NCBI RefSeq assembly: GCF_003544875.1
Contig: NZ_CP032094.1
Location: 1,054,001 to 1,118,000, forward strand
Length of the DNA: 64,000 nucleotides
From: Vibrio alfacsensis
GTDB taxonomy: Bacteria > Pseudomonadota > Gammaproteobacteria > Enterobacterales > Vibrionaceae
Direction: 5' to 3'
Part shown: piece after piece, positions 54,773 through 64,000 of the stretch
Numbering within the stretch: position 1 is the first letter of the stretch
Layout: each line of letters starts with the position of its first letter
Made by a program: the position numbers and the translations under genes
Notes under the pieces: generated by a model
Databases searched by the model: none
Seen by the model: only the letters and a program-made list of their open reading frames with translations
Told to the model about the DNA's origin: nothing

Positions 54773-57700
54773 TTATTCGTCATCAAGAGGAATCAGTTTC
54801 GTGCTGCCGCCATGAATTTTTTCACGCTGTCTTTGAACCAATGCATAGAAGCCTGGTATCAAGAAAGTACCCGCTAAAAGCACACACAATAAGCCGCCAA
54901 TCAAAGAGATACCTAATGAGTTTTGACTTACGTGACCTGCACCGGCAGCAAAAATCAATGGGAAGATACCCAAGATGAATGACCAAGAAGTCATGTTTAC
55001 CGCACGGAAACGAAGTCTACCGCCCTGTACTGCCGCACTATCAATATCAACCTCTTTCTCTTCACGCTCTTGTTTAGCGAACTCCACAATTAGGATTGCG
55101 TTTTTCGCCGCGAGCGCTATGAGCAGCACGAGACCTATCTGCGCATACAAGTTAAGCGGAGTACCTGTTAGGTTCAGTGCAAGGAATGAGCCTAACGTTG
55201 CCACTGGTACCACAAGGATAATCGCGAGAGGAATACTCCAACTCTCATACTGCGCGACCATAAACAGGTAGATGAAGATCAGCGCTAATGCAAACGCATA
55301 AATGGCCTGGTTACCTGCTAACACTTCTTGATAAGCCATGCCTGTCCACTCATAGGTGTAACCCTGTGGTAGCACTTCTGCTGCAACTCGTTCCATTGCA
55401 GCGATCGCATCACCACTTGAGTATCCCGGGGCTGGCTGACCCTGGATGATTGCACTGCGGTACATGTTGTAACGCCACGCGACATCCGGTTCGAACACTT
55501 GCTCATAACTCACTAGCGTGCTTAGTGGCACCATCTCTCCGCCAGAAGAACGAACGTGGAAACGCTCAAGATCTTCCATGCTACTACGGTGCTCACTGTC
55601 TGCTTGCATCGTTACGCGGAAGTTCTTACCAAACATAGTGAAGTCATTCACATACAGCGAACCAAGGTTACCCTGCAGCGTTTGGAAGATCGACGACAAT
55701 GGAATACCAAGTTGTTGTGCTTTTTCACGATCGATGTCGACATAATAGTGAGGCACATTTGCACGGAACGTACTGAATGTATAGGCAATTTCCGGTGCTT
55801 GGTTGGCAGCCTGAATCATCTCGCCCATCACCATTGACAGATCAGTACGGCTGCGACCTAGCGTATCTTCTAATACAAATTCAAAGCCAGATGCTGCCCC
55901 CATACCCGGAACTGCAGGTGGTCCCATCGCAAAGACGATTGCTTGTGGCAACTCCATTGCAGCACGACCATTGATACGGTTCGCAATTGCGTTAGCAGAG
56001 TGTTCCCCCGATAAACCATTACGCGTGTCCCAGTCATGAAGCTTAATAAACAAAGACGCGCCATTGGATGCCGCTGCACCTGTCATGAATGAGTAACCAT
56101 TCGCAACTGTAACGCCATCGACACCCGGCTCTTGCTCAACCATCTTCATCAAGTCATTCGTCACTTCCTCTGTACGAGAAAGCGATGCAGAGTCTGGAAG
56201 TTGAACGTTAACTAACAGAATGCCTTTATCTTCTTGAGGTACAAATGCCGTTGATGTGGTCTTTGCAAAAAACGCAACGGCAGCCACCGCAACAAAGAAG
56301 AACGTGATCAGCAGTAACGACTTCTTCACCAAGAAACCCGCGATTTGACCATAGCGAGTTGTCACACGCTCAAGGCCACGGTTAAACGCTTGGAACCAGT
56401 TCGCAGTATTACCACCACCTTGCTTCAACACCAGTGAACATAAGGCAGGAGAAAGCGTTAACGCGTTAATCGACGAGATCACGACCGAGATACAGATCGT
56501 CAATGCGAACTGACGATACATAATCCCCGTAATACCCGGAAGCATGGCAACTGGCAAGAATACCGCGAGGAGAACCAAGGTCGACGTAATGATTGGACCG
56601 GTTACTTCCTTCATCGCCAACAACGTCGCTTTTCGCGGTGAAATCGTCGGATCTTTTGCCATTGTGGTATCGACGTTTTCGATAACCAAAATGGCATCAT
56701 CTACGACAATACCGATGGCCAGGATCAAGCCAAACAAAGTCACCGTGTTTATGGTAAATCCGGTTGCCTGCATGATCGCAAATGTACCAATCAAAGACAC
56801 CGGAATCGCAACCACTGGGATCAAGGTGGCACGCGCGCTACCAAGGAACAGATACGTCACGGCAATAACCAGTAGGATCGCCTCAATCAGCGTCTTCACA
56901 ACCCCCTTAATCGACTCAGCAACGAAGACCGTTGTATCGTAACTGGTTTCGTAGGCCATTCCCTCAGGGAAGTTGACGCTCAAGCGATCAAGTAAATCCA
57001 TCACCGCTTGGCCACTTTCTAGTGCGTTCGCATCAGATTGAAGTGAGAGCGCCACAATTGAAGCATCTTGACCACGGAACTTACCGTTGCCGTCGTAGAA
57101 CTTCTTACCAAGCTCGACACGAGCCACATCTTTCAGATACACCGTGGAACCATCTGAATTCGCACGAAGAACGACATCTTCGAACTCACTGACACTCTCT
57201 AGACGACCTTTAGTCACCAAGTTGAACTGAACTTCTTGTGGATTATTGTATGGTGCCGCACCAACACGGCCCGCCGCAACCTGAACGTTTTGCTCAGCCA
57301 ATGCCGCATAGACATCTGTTGTCGTTAAGTTTAAGTTGGCCATTTTTTCAGGATCCAACCAAACACGCATTGCGTATTCACCACCGCCGATAACGTTAAC
57401 TTCACTGATGCCTTTAACACGCGCAAGCTGATCTTTCACATTCAAGTTGATGTAGTTAATCAAGAACTTGTCATCGTATTTGCCATCTGGCGAATAAAAG
57501 TTCAGTACCATCAACAAATCTGGCGAGCGCTTTTTCACCGTGACACCGACCATGCGCACTTCTTGAGGCAGTTTTGACTCAATCTGCGATACACGGTTTT
57601 GTACGTTAACCTGAGCCATATCAGGGTCTGTGCCAACATCAAAGGTCACATTTAGGCTGTAAGAGCCGTCATTAGCACTTTTAGAAGACATGTAGATCAT

Positions 57701-57925
57701 GTTTTCTACGCCGTTCACAGAAGTTTCGATGGGGTCCGCTATCGCCTGCTCAACGACCTCTGCACTTGCGCCCGTATAGAACGCCGTCACACTCACTGAT
57801 GGAGGACTGATTTTTGGATATTCTGCCACTGGCAAGATCGCGAGAGAGATGGCACCAGCCAACGTCAAAATGATCGAGATAACCAGAGCAAACTTTGGTC
57901 TTTGGATAAAGAAACGACTTAACAT
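54773..57925 (-). CDS. RND multidrug efflux transporter (HAE-1 family)
   Basis: 1050 residues, the AcrB length. Twelve membrane helices and two large periplasmic loops. Proton-relay residues are visible as Asp-Asp in [18 protein letters not shown] (TM4) and Lys in [16 protein letters not shown] (TM10). The opening [20 protein letters not shown] is standard. It works with the adaptor encoded 8 bp upstream; an outer-membrane TolC is supplied elsewhere. Vibrios have many Vme-type pumps, and which one this is cannot be told here. Confidence 0.95.
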   Translation of the reverse strand: MLSRFFIQRPKFALVISIILTLAGAISLAILPVAEYPKISPPSVSVTAFYTGASAEVVEQAIADPIETSVNGVENMIYMSSKSANDGSYSLNVTFDVGTDPDMAQVNVQNRVSQIESKLPQEVRMVGVTVKKRSPDLLMVLNFYSPDGKYDDKFLINYINLNVKDQLARVKGISEVNVIGGGEYAMRVWLDPEKMANLNLTTTDVYAALAEQNVQVAAGRVGAAPYNNPQEVQFNLVTKGRLESVSEFEDVVLRANSDGSTVYLKDVARVELGKKFYDGNGKFRGQDASIVALSLQSDANALESGQAVMDLLDRLSVNFPEGMAYETSYDTTVFVAESIKGVVKTLIEAILLVIAVTYLFLGSARATLIPVVAIPVSLIGTFAIMQATGFTINTVTLFGLILAIGIVVDDAILVIENVDTTMAKDPTISPRKATLLAMKEVTGPIITSTLVLLAVFLPVAMLPGITGIMYRQFALTICISVVISSINALTLSPALCSLVLKQGGGNTANWFQAFNRGLERVTTRYGQIAGFLVKKSLLLITFFFVAVAAVAFFAKTTSTAFVPQEDKGILLVNVQLPDSASLSRTEEVTNDLMKMVEQEPGVDGVTVANGYSFMTGAAASNGASLFIKLHDWDTRNGLSGEHSANAIANRINGRAAMELPQAIVFAMGPPAVPGMGAASGFEFVLEDTLGRSRTDLSMVMGEMIQAANQAPEIAYTFSTFRANVPHYYVDIDREKAQQLGIPLSSIFQTLQGNLGSLYVNDFTMFGKNFRVTMQADSEHRSSMEDLERFHVRSSGGEMVPLSTLVSYEQVFEPDVAWRYNMYRSAIIQGQPAPGYSSGDAIAAMERVAAEVLPQGYTYEWTGMAYQEVLAGNQAIYAFALALIFIYLFMVAQYESWSIPLAIILVVPVATLGSFLALNLTGTPLNLYAQIGLVLLIALAAKNAILIVEFAKQEREEKEVDIDSAAVQGGRLRFRAVNMTSWSFILGIFPLIFAAGAGHVSQNSLGISLIGGLLCVLLAGTFLIPGFYALVQRQREKIHGGSTKLIPLDDE

Positions 57926-57933
57926 TCCGCCCC

Positions 57934-59061
57934 CTACTGTTTATCTTCAGCAGGCGCTTGAACACGCACTTCTACACCATTTCTTACACGTTGCAAACCT
58001 TGTGTAATAACGGTATCACCCGGCTCTAAACCTTCCGTGATAATGATGCCCTGCTCTACTTGTGCACCAAGTGACACATTTCTTCGCTCTGCGATATTGC
58101 CCTCCGTCATGATCATAACGAAGTTACCCTCAAGGTCGGTTTGTACTGCACGGCGGGGAACCACTGTCACATCTTGTGCATTTTTATCACGCAGGTTTAC
58201 TTTGATGTGCTGACCCGGTAAAAGCTGCTGCTCAGGGTTAGGCACCAATGCACGCATCGCTATCGTACCGGTTTGGGTGTTGATTCGATTTCCTAAAAAA
58301 TCCAACTTGCCAAGATGTTGGTAATATTCACCATTTTCAAGCTCTAACTGAACTTCGACACCATTGGACTCAGTACTTCCATCGCCCTTTATGCGATCCA
58401 TTCCTAGTGAAAGTCGTTCTCGTTCACTTACGCTAAATGATGTATGAACAGGGTCCAAACTGACCAATGTGGTTAGAACACCAGAAGACGGTGAAACAAG
58501 ATCACCAGTACTCACTTTACTATCACTAATTCGCCCACTAAATGGTGCTCGAATTTGCGTGTAGGAAAGATTCACTTCGGCAAGTTTTAATTGAGCATTG
58601 GCAGCCTCAAGCTCCGCGCGTCCACCTAATAACGTCGCGGTAAGTGCGTCAAATTCAGATTGAGAAATACTACCGCGTGGTAATAGATTCTTTCCTCGTT
58701 CATGGTCAAGTTCTGCTTTCTTCAATGCTGCTTTTGCTTGAGCTAATGCCGCTTTAGCACTTGCCACTTGCGCTTCAAAAGACGAGGGTTCAATCGAGTA
58801 CAATAATTGCCCCTCTTCAACCATTTGCCCTTCGTCAAAATGACGAGCCTCAAGATAGCCTGAGATTTGTGCAATGATATTGGTGTCTTCGACTGCGCCA
58901 ATACGACCAATGTATGACTTACTAGGTTGATAATCGATGATTGCGACATCCTGAGTCACAACAAGAGGCGCTTGACCTCCCTTTTGAGCATTGGTTGCTT
59001 CTCCGCATCCTGCGAGGATAGCCGTAGCCGCCATGAATGCGACAAGTGGTTTCTTTTGCAT
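57934..59061 (-). CDS. RND efflux periplasmic adaptor (membrane fusion protein)
   Basis: 375 residues with lipoprotein signal ending AILAGC. The adaptor plan is complete: lipoyl half-motif [20 protein letters not shown], helical hairpin [20 protein letters not shown], second lipoyl half [20 protein letters not shown], and a beta-barrel region ([20 protein letters not shown]). AcrA/MexA type. First gene of the pair with the pump, 8 bp upstream of it, so co-translated. Confidence 0.95.
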   Translation of the reverse strand: MQKKPLVAFMAATAILAGCGEATNAQKGGQAPLVVTQDVAIIDYQPSKSYIGRIGAVEDTNIIAQISGYLEARHFDEGQMVEEGQLLYSIEPSSFEAQVASAKAALAQAKAALKKAELDHERGKNLLPRGSISQSEFDALTATLLGGRAELEAANAQLKLAEVNLSYTQIRAPFSGRISDSKVSTGDLVSPSSGVLTTLVSLDPVHTSFSVSERERLSLGMDRIKGDGSTESNGVEVQLELENGEYYQHLGKLDFLGNRINTQTGTIAMRALVPNPEQQLLPGQHIKVNLRDKNAQDVTVVPRRAVQTDLEGNFVMIMTEGNIAERRNVSLGAQVEQGIIITEGLEPGDTVITQGLQRVRNGVEVRVQAPAEDKQ

Positions 59062-59460
59062 GTATATACCGTCTTTATAGAACAGGATTTATTTAAAAAT
59101 ACCCTAACCTTACCGTGTGCTTTGTCCGAAAACTTCAAGGTAAACAAAGGAAAGTGTTTCAAAGTGTAATATGATGAAACCACTCGCAAATATGACATCA
59201 ACAAGCATGAATTAATGATGATTGACCGAAAATTCATAATGAAAGCATGAAAATCATCATTACTGTGAATGCCTGTTTCTGAGGTTGATGGTACCGACAT
59301 TGGCCAGTAAGACGTCTTTTATCACTGCTATTTTTCTGCATACGCTCGGATAAAACAGATTAAAATTCACGCTCAAACACGTGAATAAACAATTTGCCTA
59401 TTCTTTTAAAAAAATGCGTTATGATGCAAATCATTTACAGCTTTCGACCGAGAGGAAAAT
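59062..59460. other. Divergent intergenic region with an inverted repeat
   Basis: 399 bp between the efflux operon and the dCMP deaminase gene. AATGATGATT (59213-59222) and AATCATCATT (59251-59260) are perfect 10-bp inverted arms 28 bp apart, a possible operator. No gene is seen. Confidence 0.45.
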
Positions 59461-59919
59461 ATGACTTCTAAATGGGCGAAACGTTTTAACCAAATGGCAG
59501 AATTGGTTGCGTCTTGGAGCAAAGACCCATCAACTCAAGTTGGCGCGGTAATTACCAAGCAAAACCGTATTGTATCTGTTGGTTTTAACGGTTATCCACA
59601 TGGCGTATCAGACAGTGTCGATACAGATGAGCGCGAACTCAAGTACCTAAAAACACTGCATGCGGAAGAGAACGCGATTTTGTTCTCGAAGCGTGATTTA
59701 GATGGATGTGATATTTGGGTAACACATTTTCCATGCCCAAACTGTGCAGCCAAAATCATTCAAACGGGAATATCAAGAGTCCATTGCCCAGAGCAAAGTG
59801 AAGATTTTTTATCTCGTTGGGGTGACAAAATTCAAGTTAGCCAAGATATGTTTGATCAAGCAGGTGTTGAAGTCGATTGGCTACCAATTGATGAATTGAA
59901 AGATCAAAACGCTCGCTAG
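59461..59919 (+). CDS. dCMP deaminase family protein
   Basis: 152 residues of the zinc-dependent cytidine-deaminase fold. Zinc and proton-shuttle motif HAEEN (His67, Glu69) and PCPNC (Cys92, Cys95) are intact. The 14-residue approach NGYPHGVSDSVDTD matches deoxycytidylate deaminases, which make dUMP for thymidylate synthesis. An RNA or other base-deaminase role cannot be excluded. ATG 59461 follows GAGAGGAAAAT. Terminator at 59962. Confidence 0.9.
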   Translation: MTSKWAKRFNQMAELVASWSKDPSTQVGAVITKQNRIVSVGFNGYPHGVSDSVDTDERELKYLKTLHAEENAILFSKRDLDGCDIWVTHFPCPNCAAKIIQTGISRVHCPEQSEDFLSRWGDKIQVSQDMFDQAGVEVDWLPIDELKDQNAR

Positions 59920-59961
59920 CATTCGCTTTGTGATCTTCGCAAGCCGATAACAGCAAGTAAG

Positions 59962-59987
59962 AAAATAGCCCTAAAAGGGCTATTTTT
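59962..59987. terminator. Bidirectional intrinsic terminator
   Basis: AAAATAGCCCT (59962-59972) pairs with AGGGCTATTTT (59976-59986) around a 3-nt loop, with T-run on the plus strand. It separates the deaminase gene from convergent pepT. Confidence 0.83.
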
Positions 59988-60006
59988 GTTTAGATTGAAT
60001 GATGGA

Positions 60007-61236
60007 TTAACGGTATTTATGTGCCGTCAACTCTGCAATTTTCACAATAACTTGAACTGACTTTTCCATCATTTCAACAGAAATAAATTCATGAATCCCA
60101 TGGAAATTGTAGCCACCAGTAAAGATATTTGGGCAAGGTAAGCCCATAAACGACAATCGAGCCCCATCCGTACCTCCGCGAATTGGCTTGATAATCGGCG
60201 CAACATCACACTGCTCCATCGCACATTTCGCCAAGTCGATAATATGGGGATATGGCTCGACCATTTCGCGCATATTGTAGTAACTGTCACTCAACTTCAA
60301 CTCTACCGAGCCGTGCTTAAGATCTGCATTCATTTCATCAACCAACTTCTGCATGAATGCTTTACGACTCTCTAAACCCTCGCGGTCAAAGTCGCGAATG
60401 ATGTAACCAAGCTCACTGTAAGCCACGCCTAACTCTCCAGATTTGAGATGGAAAAAGCCCTCGTAGCCCTCTGTGGTTTCTGGTGTTTGGTCTTGAGGCA
60501 TTTGTACTTGGAATTTTGCTGCTAAATTCATCGCATTTACGAGCTTCCCTTTCGCCGTTCCTGGATGAACACTAACGCCATGGAAAATAACATCAGCGCT
60601 TGCCGCATTGAAGTTTTCGTACTCAAGTTCACCCTGCGGTCCACCGTCAACGGTATAGGCCCACTGCGCACCAAATTTCTCTACATCGAACAGATCTGCA
60701 CCACGGCCAATCTCTTCATCTGGCGTAAACCCAATGCAAATATCTCCATGCGGTATCTCTGGGTTTTCAATTAACATCGCGACAGCAGAAAGAATCTCAG
60801 CAATGCCGGCCTTGTTATCCGCACCAAGAAGCGTTGTGCCATCTGTCGTGATAAGGTTATGCCCGTGAAGCTCATGCAAATCTGGGTACTGAACAGGAGA
60901 AAGCACTTCCTCCCCTAACCCTAGGGCAATATCACCACCTTGATAGTCTTCAATAAACTGCGGGTTTACATCCTTGCCGGAGGCATCTGGTGCGGTATCC
61001 ATGTGTGCAATAAAGCCAATAGCAGGCACCGCATAATCGACATTAGACGGCAATTTCGCCATCAGGTATCCATTGTCGCTCAACGTTACCTGACTTAAGC
61101 CTAACTCAATCATTTCCTTTTTTAAGAACTCTGCAAATACACGCTGTCCTTTGCTACTAGGACATGCCATTTCATGGGGATTAGATTGAGTGTCGAACGT
61201 GACATAGCGAAGAAATCGTTCTACTAAATGCTTCAT
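60007..61236 (-). CDS. pepT: Peptidase T (tripeptide aminopeptidase)
   Basis: 409 residues from ATG 61236 ([20 protein letters not shown]), the standard PepT start and length. Member of the M20 di-zinc peptidases that releases the N-terminal residue of tripeptides in the cytoplasm. The zinc-site blocks are [39 protein letters not shown], and [20 protein letters not shown] with FHGIHEF near the end. In enterobacteria pepT is FNR-induced; no FNR site is clear here. Confidence 0.96.
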   Translation of the reverse strand: MKHLVERFLRYVTFDTQSNPHEMACPSSKGQRVFAEFLKKEMIELGLSQVTLSDNGYLMAKLPSNVDYAVPAIGFIAHMDTAPDASGKDVNPQFIEDYQGGDIALGLGEEVLSPVQYPDLHELHGHNLITTDGTTLLGADNKAGIAEILSAVAMLIENPEIPHGDICIGFTPDEEIGRGADLFDVEKFGAQWAYTVDGGPQGELEYENFNAASADVIFHGVSVHPGTAKGKLVNAMNLAAKFQVQMPQDQTPETTEGYEGFFHLKSGELGVAYSELGYIIRDFDREGLESRKAFMQKLVDEMNADLKHGSVELKLSDSYYNMREMVEPYPHIIDLAKCAMEQCDVAPIIKPIRGGTDGARLSFMGLPCPNIFTGGYNFHGIHEFISVEMMEKSVQVIVKIAELTAHKYR

Positions 61237-61397
61237 AATTATTCTCATTGCTTTGGGTGAAAGCGTAAACGCGCCTCTTATTTAGATCGCGAGTCGCCTA
61301 TCCAACATGGTTCGACGAATCATGTTACGCTCCTAGAGCAATAAGAATTTGCTTTGAATCATTTTTATTGAAAAGCAAAGAAAGGATGATCTCCCTT

Positions 61398-62253
61398 TCA
61401 ATTTGCGAGCTCTTCCGCCAATACTCGCCACTCCCTCACTTTGTGTTGGAAATGACGCCACTGTTTATCAGACATAGATTGTGCTATCTCGACGGTAAAT
61501 TGATCGGTAAGTCGCATATTCTGCTCAATATTTTTACTAAGTTGGTCGCTATAATAGCTGTCCGGCTCAAAAGAAGCTGCATAAATGATTGTTGGTACAG
61601 CATATTATTTGACTTATTGTCAAAAAGGACGACCAATTCTTGATGAATGGTAGAGCGGTAGTCTCGCCAATATTCATTATTAATTACCACTTGCCCTGCA
61701 GCAATTTGCCCGTGCTTTTGCTCTTTTGTAATGCTGCCAATCAATCTTCCATCCATTCTTCGGTGTTTTCGAAGATCATCCCTCTAATTTCTTCGTCAGA
61801 CTTACCTAAGTATTTCTCATTACGTTCTTGGTAGCGCTCCTGTACATTATCGAGGAACTCTTTCTCCTGCTTTTCCGTAAGCAACATACTTAACGAAAAC
61901 AACTCCGGAGCCGCTTTAGCAACTAGCCGCTCATAATGCGCTCTCATCTTTTCCCGATTTTGTTCGAGTGCTTCTAACGTGATGTCTTTCTCTTGTAAGT
62001 TTTCTAGCTCTTTCAAGTGGCTGATGTAGTTAGGTAGCTCTTCGCTTTTGTGCCAATCCGCCAACAGCAACACACGCTCTTCTAATAGCGACTCTTGCTC
62101 ACCATCAAGAGATACATAATTATCCAAATACTCAATCACAACCCAATCAATATTGCTGTAAAGCAGCTTCTTCGCGCAACCGCCAAGAAGTATGAGTATC
62201 AGAACCAAGAAACTGAGACGAAATACTCTGTTTGTGCCCATTTTAAACTTCAT
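61398..62253 (-). pseudogene. DUF6279 family lipoprotein, broken by two apparent one-base deletions
   Basis: Three frames encode consecutive parts of one protein. Part 1 (62253-61741) has a lipoprotein signal (VLILILLGGC) and runs to FENTEEWMED, then stops. Adding one G after GAAGATTG (near 61743) gives EEWMEDWIGSITKEQKHG and joins part 2 (to about 61575), which runs to QQSFMQLL. Adding one T to the CTTTTG run near 61572 gives QLLFEPDSYYSDQLSKNIEQ and joins part 3, ending VREWRVLAEELAN with TGA at 61398-61400. The joined product of about 285 residues is the usual DUF6279 length. The WIGSLT-like motif and the WRHFQHKVREWR region are family hallmarks. Function unknown. Confidence 0.8.
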
Positions 62254-62305
62254 GACTCGTCATACTCCATGTTACAGATTTCACTTTACTCTCATTGCCT
62301 GCCCG

Positions 62306-62395
62306 CAATTTGGCTTATTAACAATTTGGCTAACTGACAATTTGCCTGGCTAACAATTTACTGGGCTAACCATTCGCCTTACTAACAATGACTCA
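62306..62395. repeat. Degenerate 16-bp tandem repeat
   Basis: Units at exact 16-bp spacing: CAATTTGGCTTATTAA (62306), CAATTTGGCTAACTGA (62322), CAATTTGCCTGGCTAA (62338), CAATTTACTGGGCTAA (62354), CCATTCGCCTTACTAA (62370), and a partial unit at 62386. Nearly every unit ends in a stop-like TAA or TGA. Not next to an obvious gene end. Confidence 0.85.
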
Positions 62396-62659
62396 CACTT
62401 ATTGCTTTGATTGCTTTAGATAGGTTGATTTGCCACTTTACTCAACTCATTACCCAATTATTGCGGCAAACTTACGCCTAGCTGGCAATGTCCGGTTGCC
62501 GCCCTTATAGTATATAGAGTCTTAAATTAACTTTTGATCACAACTATTCGCAAAAGTGAGTAACAACGCATTTTTTGACGACAAATCGAACAAAACACCA
62601 ATCCATAAATGGTATAAAAATTGCATATTTGACATCAGGATAGTTTATGGAGGCGTAGC

Positions 62660-62833
62660 ATGGCTGCTGCTGAGCAACTAGATACCAGTGTGGAATACGA
62701 GATTCTCTATTTCGAACAGGGAAAAATGCACAGTATGAAAGTCGTCGCGGAAAACAAAAAAGCGGCACATCAATACTTTTTGGCGTGTGGCAAATACAAC
62801 AGTGATTTGTATTCAATCCGCCCTGACAATTAA
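62660..62833 (+). CDS. 57-residue hypothetical protein
   Basis: An ATG at 62660 behind a strong ribosome-binding site (GGAGG, five bases upstream) encodes 57 residues (MAAAEQLDTSVEYEILYFEQ to YSIRPDN). The predicted pattern is strand-strand-helix-strand, an ordered small alpha/beta protein, with no membrane segment. An intrinsic terminator overlaps its stop codon. Both features support a real, separately transcribed gene. Family not recognised. Confidence 0.6.
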   Translation: MAAAEQLDTSVEYEILYFEQGKMHSMKVVAENKKAAHQYFLACGKYNSDLYSIRPDN

Positions 62834-62853
62834 AACCGCCGATTGGCGGTTTT
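62832..62853. terminator. Bidirectional intrinsic terminator
   Basis: AAAACCGCC (62832-62840) and GGCGGTTTT (62845-62853) pair perfectly around GATT, directly at the stop of the 57-residue gene and just past the convergent response-regulator gene. Confidence 0.85.
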
Positions 62854-62862
62854 ATTCTTAAA

Positions 62863-63495
62863 CTATTTCAGCTCACCAAATCGCTCTAAATAGAGCACAG
62901 TCGCCGCTGTGCGTGACGGTACTTTTAGTTTCTTAAGCAAGCTTTTCATGTGTACTTTCACTGTCGATTCGGAGATAAACAGACGGTCAGCAATCTGTTT
63001 ATTGCGGAAACCACGAGCCACTTCTTGGAGAATTTGTGTCTCACGATCAGTCAACGTATCAAACACATCCTCTTGTCCAGTTCGTTCATCCAAATACTTT
63101 GCCACGGCTTGGCTATACGCTTTATCTCCCTTATGCGCTTGCTTAAGTAGTTCAACGAGTTCATCTGGCTCGGTATCTTTTAACAGATAACCGTCCGCAC
63201 CGCTACGTACAATGGCTTCGATATCTGATGGGCTATCGGATACCGTTAAAATCACAATTCGAGCCTCACAGCCATCTGCGCGCAAAGCTTTAAGCGTGTC
63301 TAAACCAGACATGCCTTTCATATTAAGATCAAGAAGCACCAAATCCAGCTCAAGTTCATGCGCTTTTGCGACCGCATCTGCACCGCTGCTTGCTTCTGCG
63401 ATAACTTCAAATTCTTGCTCAAAACTGAGAAGCTGCTGAATACCACGCCTCATGAGTGGGTGATCATCCACCAGCATAACTTTACACACTGTCAA
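62863..63495 (-). CDS. narP: NarP/NarL-type response regulator
   Basis: 210 residues. Receiver domain (1-120) with acidic pocket VDDHPLMRRGIQQLLS, phospho-acceptor Asp in LVLLDLNMKGMSGLD and the T/K switch residues (ILTVSDS, LLKDTEPDE). The C-terminal LuxR-type helix-turn-helix is LTDRETQILQEVARGFRNKQ, IADRLFISESTVKVHMKSLL. Its start is TTG at 63495, chosen because AAGGAAGTAAACA gives a proper ribosome-binding site and it yields MTVCKVMLVDDHP, the usual beginning. It overlaps the sensor kinase gene by 14 bp. Vibrios usually have NarP with NarQ, so narP is the more likely name, but NarL cannot be excluded. Confidence 0.85.
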   Translation of the reverse strand: MTVCKVMLVDDHPLMRRGIQQLLSFEQEFEVIAEASSGADAVAKAHELELDLVLLDLNMKGMSGLDTLKALRADGCEARIVILTVSDSPSDIEAIVRSGADGYLLKDTEPDELVELLKQAHKGDKAYSQAVAKYLDERTGQEDVFDTLTDRETQILQEVARGFRNKQIADRLFISESTVKVHMKSLLKKLKVPSRTAATVLYLERFGELK

Positions 63496-64000
63496 TGTTT
63501 ACTTCCTTACTATGTTGGAATTCTAGTCTTACCGTACAACCACTATTTGTTGCAGCCTCAATTTTAAGGTCAGCGTGCAACCGTGCTGCTCGCTCTTGCA
63601 TAATGCTCATACCATAATGATTTAGTTTTTCGTCTTGCTGATCAAAGCCTATGCCATCGTCTACTACGGTCACTGTGACTTTCCCATCAAAATCAAGACA
63701 TTGAATTTCAATATTCTTCGCTTTAGCGTGCTTGATCGCATTAATTGTCGCCTCTCTGATCAACTGTAGCAAATGCACCTGTTGATGAGCATCTAACTCT
63801 GTTGAAGAGAGTCTGTTATTCAACGAAATATTCGCTTCTGTTTGGTCATCTAACGTAGAAACCATTTCTTTGAGCGCTTGACCAAAACTGCCCTCTTTTA
63901 TCGTGAGGCGGAAAGTCGTCAACAGCTCACGTAATTGAGTGTACGCAGCCGAAAGGCCCGTATCGAGTTCAGCGATCACTTGATTGGTTTGTTCAATCGC
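63482..64000 (-). CDS. narQ: NarQ/NarX-type sensor histidine kinase (C-terminal part only)
   Basis: The frame stays open to base 64000, so the N-terminal sensor, membrane helices and HAMP lie outside the window. What is visible is the dimerisation tail (AIEQTNQVIAELDTGLSAAY, TQLRELLTTFRL) and the GHKL ATPase domain: N-box IREATINAIKHAKAKN, G1-box VVDDGIGFDQQD and the G2-like GMSIMQERAARLHADL with SGCTVRLEF. The type is HisKA_3 (HPK7), used by nitrate/nitrite sensors NarQ and NarX. Overlaps the response regulator start by 14 bp. Confidence 0.83.
   Translation of the reverse strand, partial: AIEQTNQVIAELDTGLSAAYTQLRELLTTFRLTIKEGSFGQALKEMVSTLDDQTEANISLNNRLSSTELDAHQQVHLLQLIREATINAIKHAKAKNIEIQCLDFDGKVTVTVVDDGIGFDQQDEKLNHYGMSIMQERAARLHADLKIEAATNSGCTVRLEFQHSKEVNIDSV

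Noticed and set aside
62306..62395. Possible CRISPR array
   Set aside because: Units are contiguous at 16 bp with no unique spacers; it is a degenerate tandem repeat.
62544..62816. Minus-strand 90-codon frame
   Set aside because: Antisense shadow of the 57-residue gene, which has a proper start and terminator.

Overview
The window looks like an accessory-rich stretch of a Vibrio genome, probably the second chromosome of a Harveyi-clade species (V. parahaemolyticus, V. alginolyticus or a relative). This is inferred from the gene content (phhAB with acetoacetyl-CoA synthetase, ElbB, YaeQ, HopJ, DUF1456, a DUF6279 lipoprotein, a NarQ/NarP-like pair, many chemotaxis and c-di-GMP proteins), moderate GC and gammaproteobacterial terminators. 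No rRNA, tRNA, CRISPR array, transposase or prophage gene was found.

Layout. 1-6.8 kb: start of a leftward gene, a ModF-like double ABC ATPase, an IclR regulator coupled to an arginase-fold protein without its metal ligands, and a large MshQ-like secreted protein. 6.8-14 kb: an RhlE-type helicase, an interrupted diguanylate cyclase, a frameshifted CobW-type metallochaperone GTPase, and the pcp-DUF979-DUF969 cluster. 14-19 kb: small conserved hypotheticals (DUF2076, DUF1456, DUF3820, DUF3313, DUF1289/CWC, HopJ). 19-31 kb: a beta-propeller lipoprotein, phhAB facing acetoacetyl-CoA synthetase across a TyrR-like box, a methyltransferase, LysR, a CDF exporter, YddG, ElbB and an iron-dependent alcohol dehydrogenase. 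31-41 kb: a sugar dehydrogenase, HAD phosphatase, Dps, a chemoreceptor, and a five-gene operon of LolA-like protein, two FtsX-type permeases, LolD-like ATPase and beta-barrel protein. 41-46 kb: cold-shock protein, YaeQ, glutaredoxin, OmpA-like, DsbA-like and FKBP proteins. 46-51 kb: a chaperone-usher fimbrial operon beside a CsgD-like regulator. 51-64 kb: HAD phosphatase, ArfB, a chemoreceptor, an RND efflux pair, dCMP deaminase, peptidase T, a broken lipoprotein, a 57-residue protein and a NarP/NarQ-like two-component system.

Two features cut across the window. First, several genes are interrupted: CobW, DUF969, one FtsX permease and (twice) the DUF6279 lipoprotein each need a one-base correction, mostly in short homopolymers; a diguanylate cyclase has two in-frame TAA codons and a small membrane protein has an in-frame TAG. 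Homopolymer base-calling error is the simplest explanation for most, real decay for some. Second, degenerate tandem repeats of period 16-20 bp occur in intergenic DNA, and at three genes the first unit contains the last codons and the stop codon.

The best candidate for an undescribed system is the LolA-like/FtsX/LolD/beta-barrel operon (35.7-41.0 kb): its parts imply a complete transport route from inner to outer membrane, separate from canonical LolABCDE.
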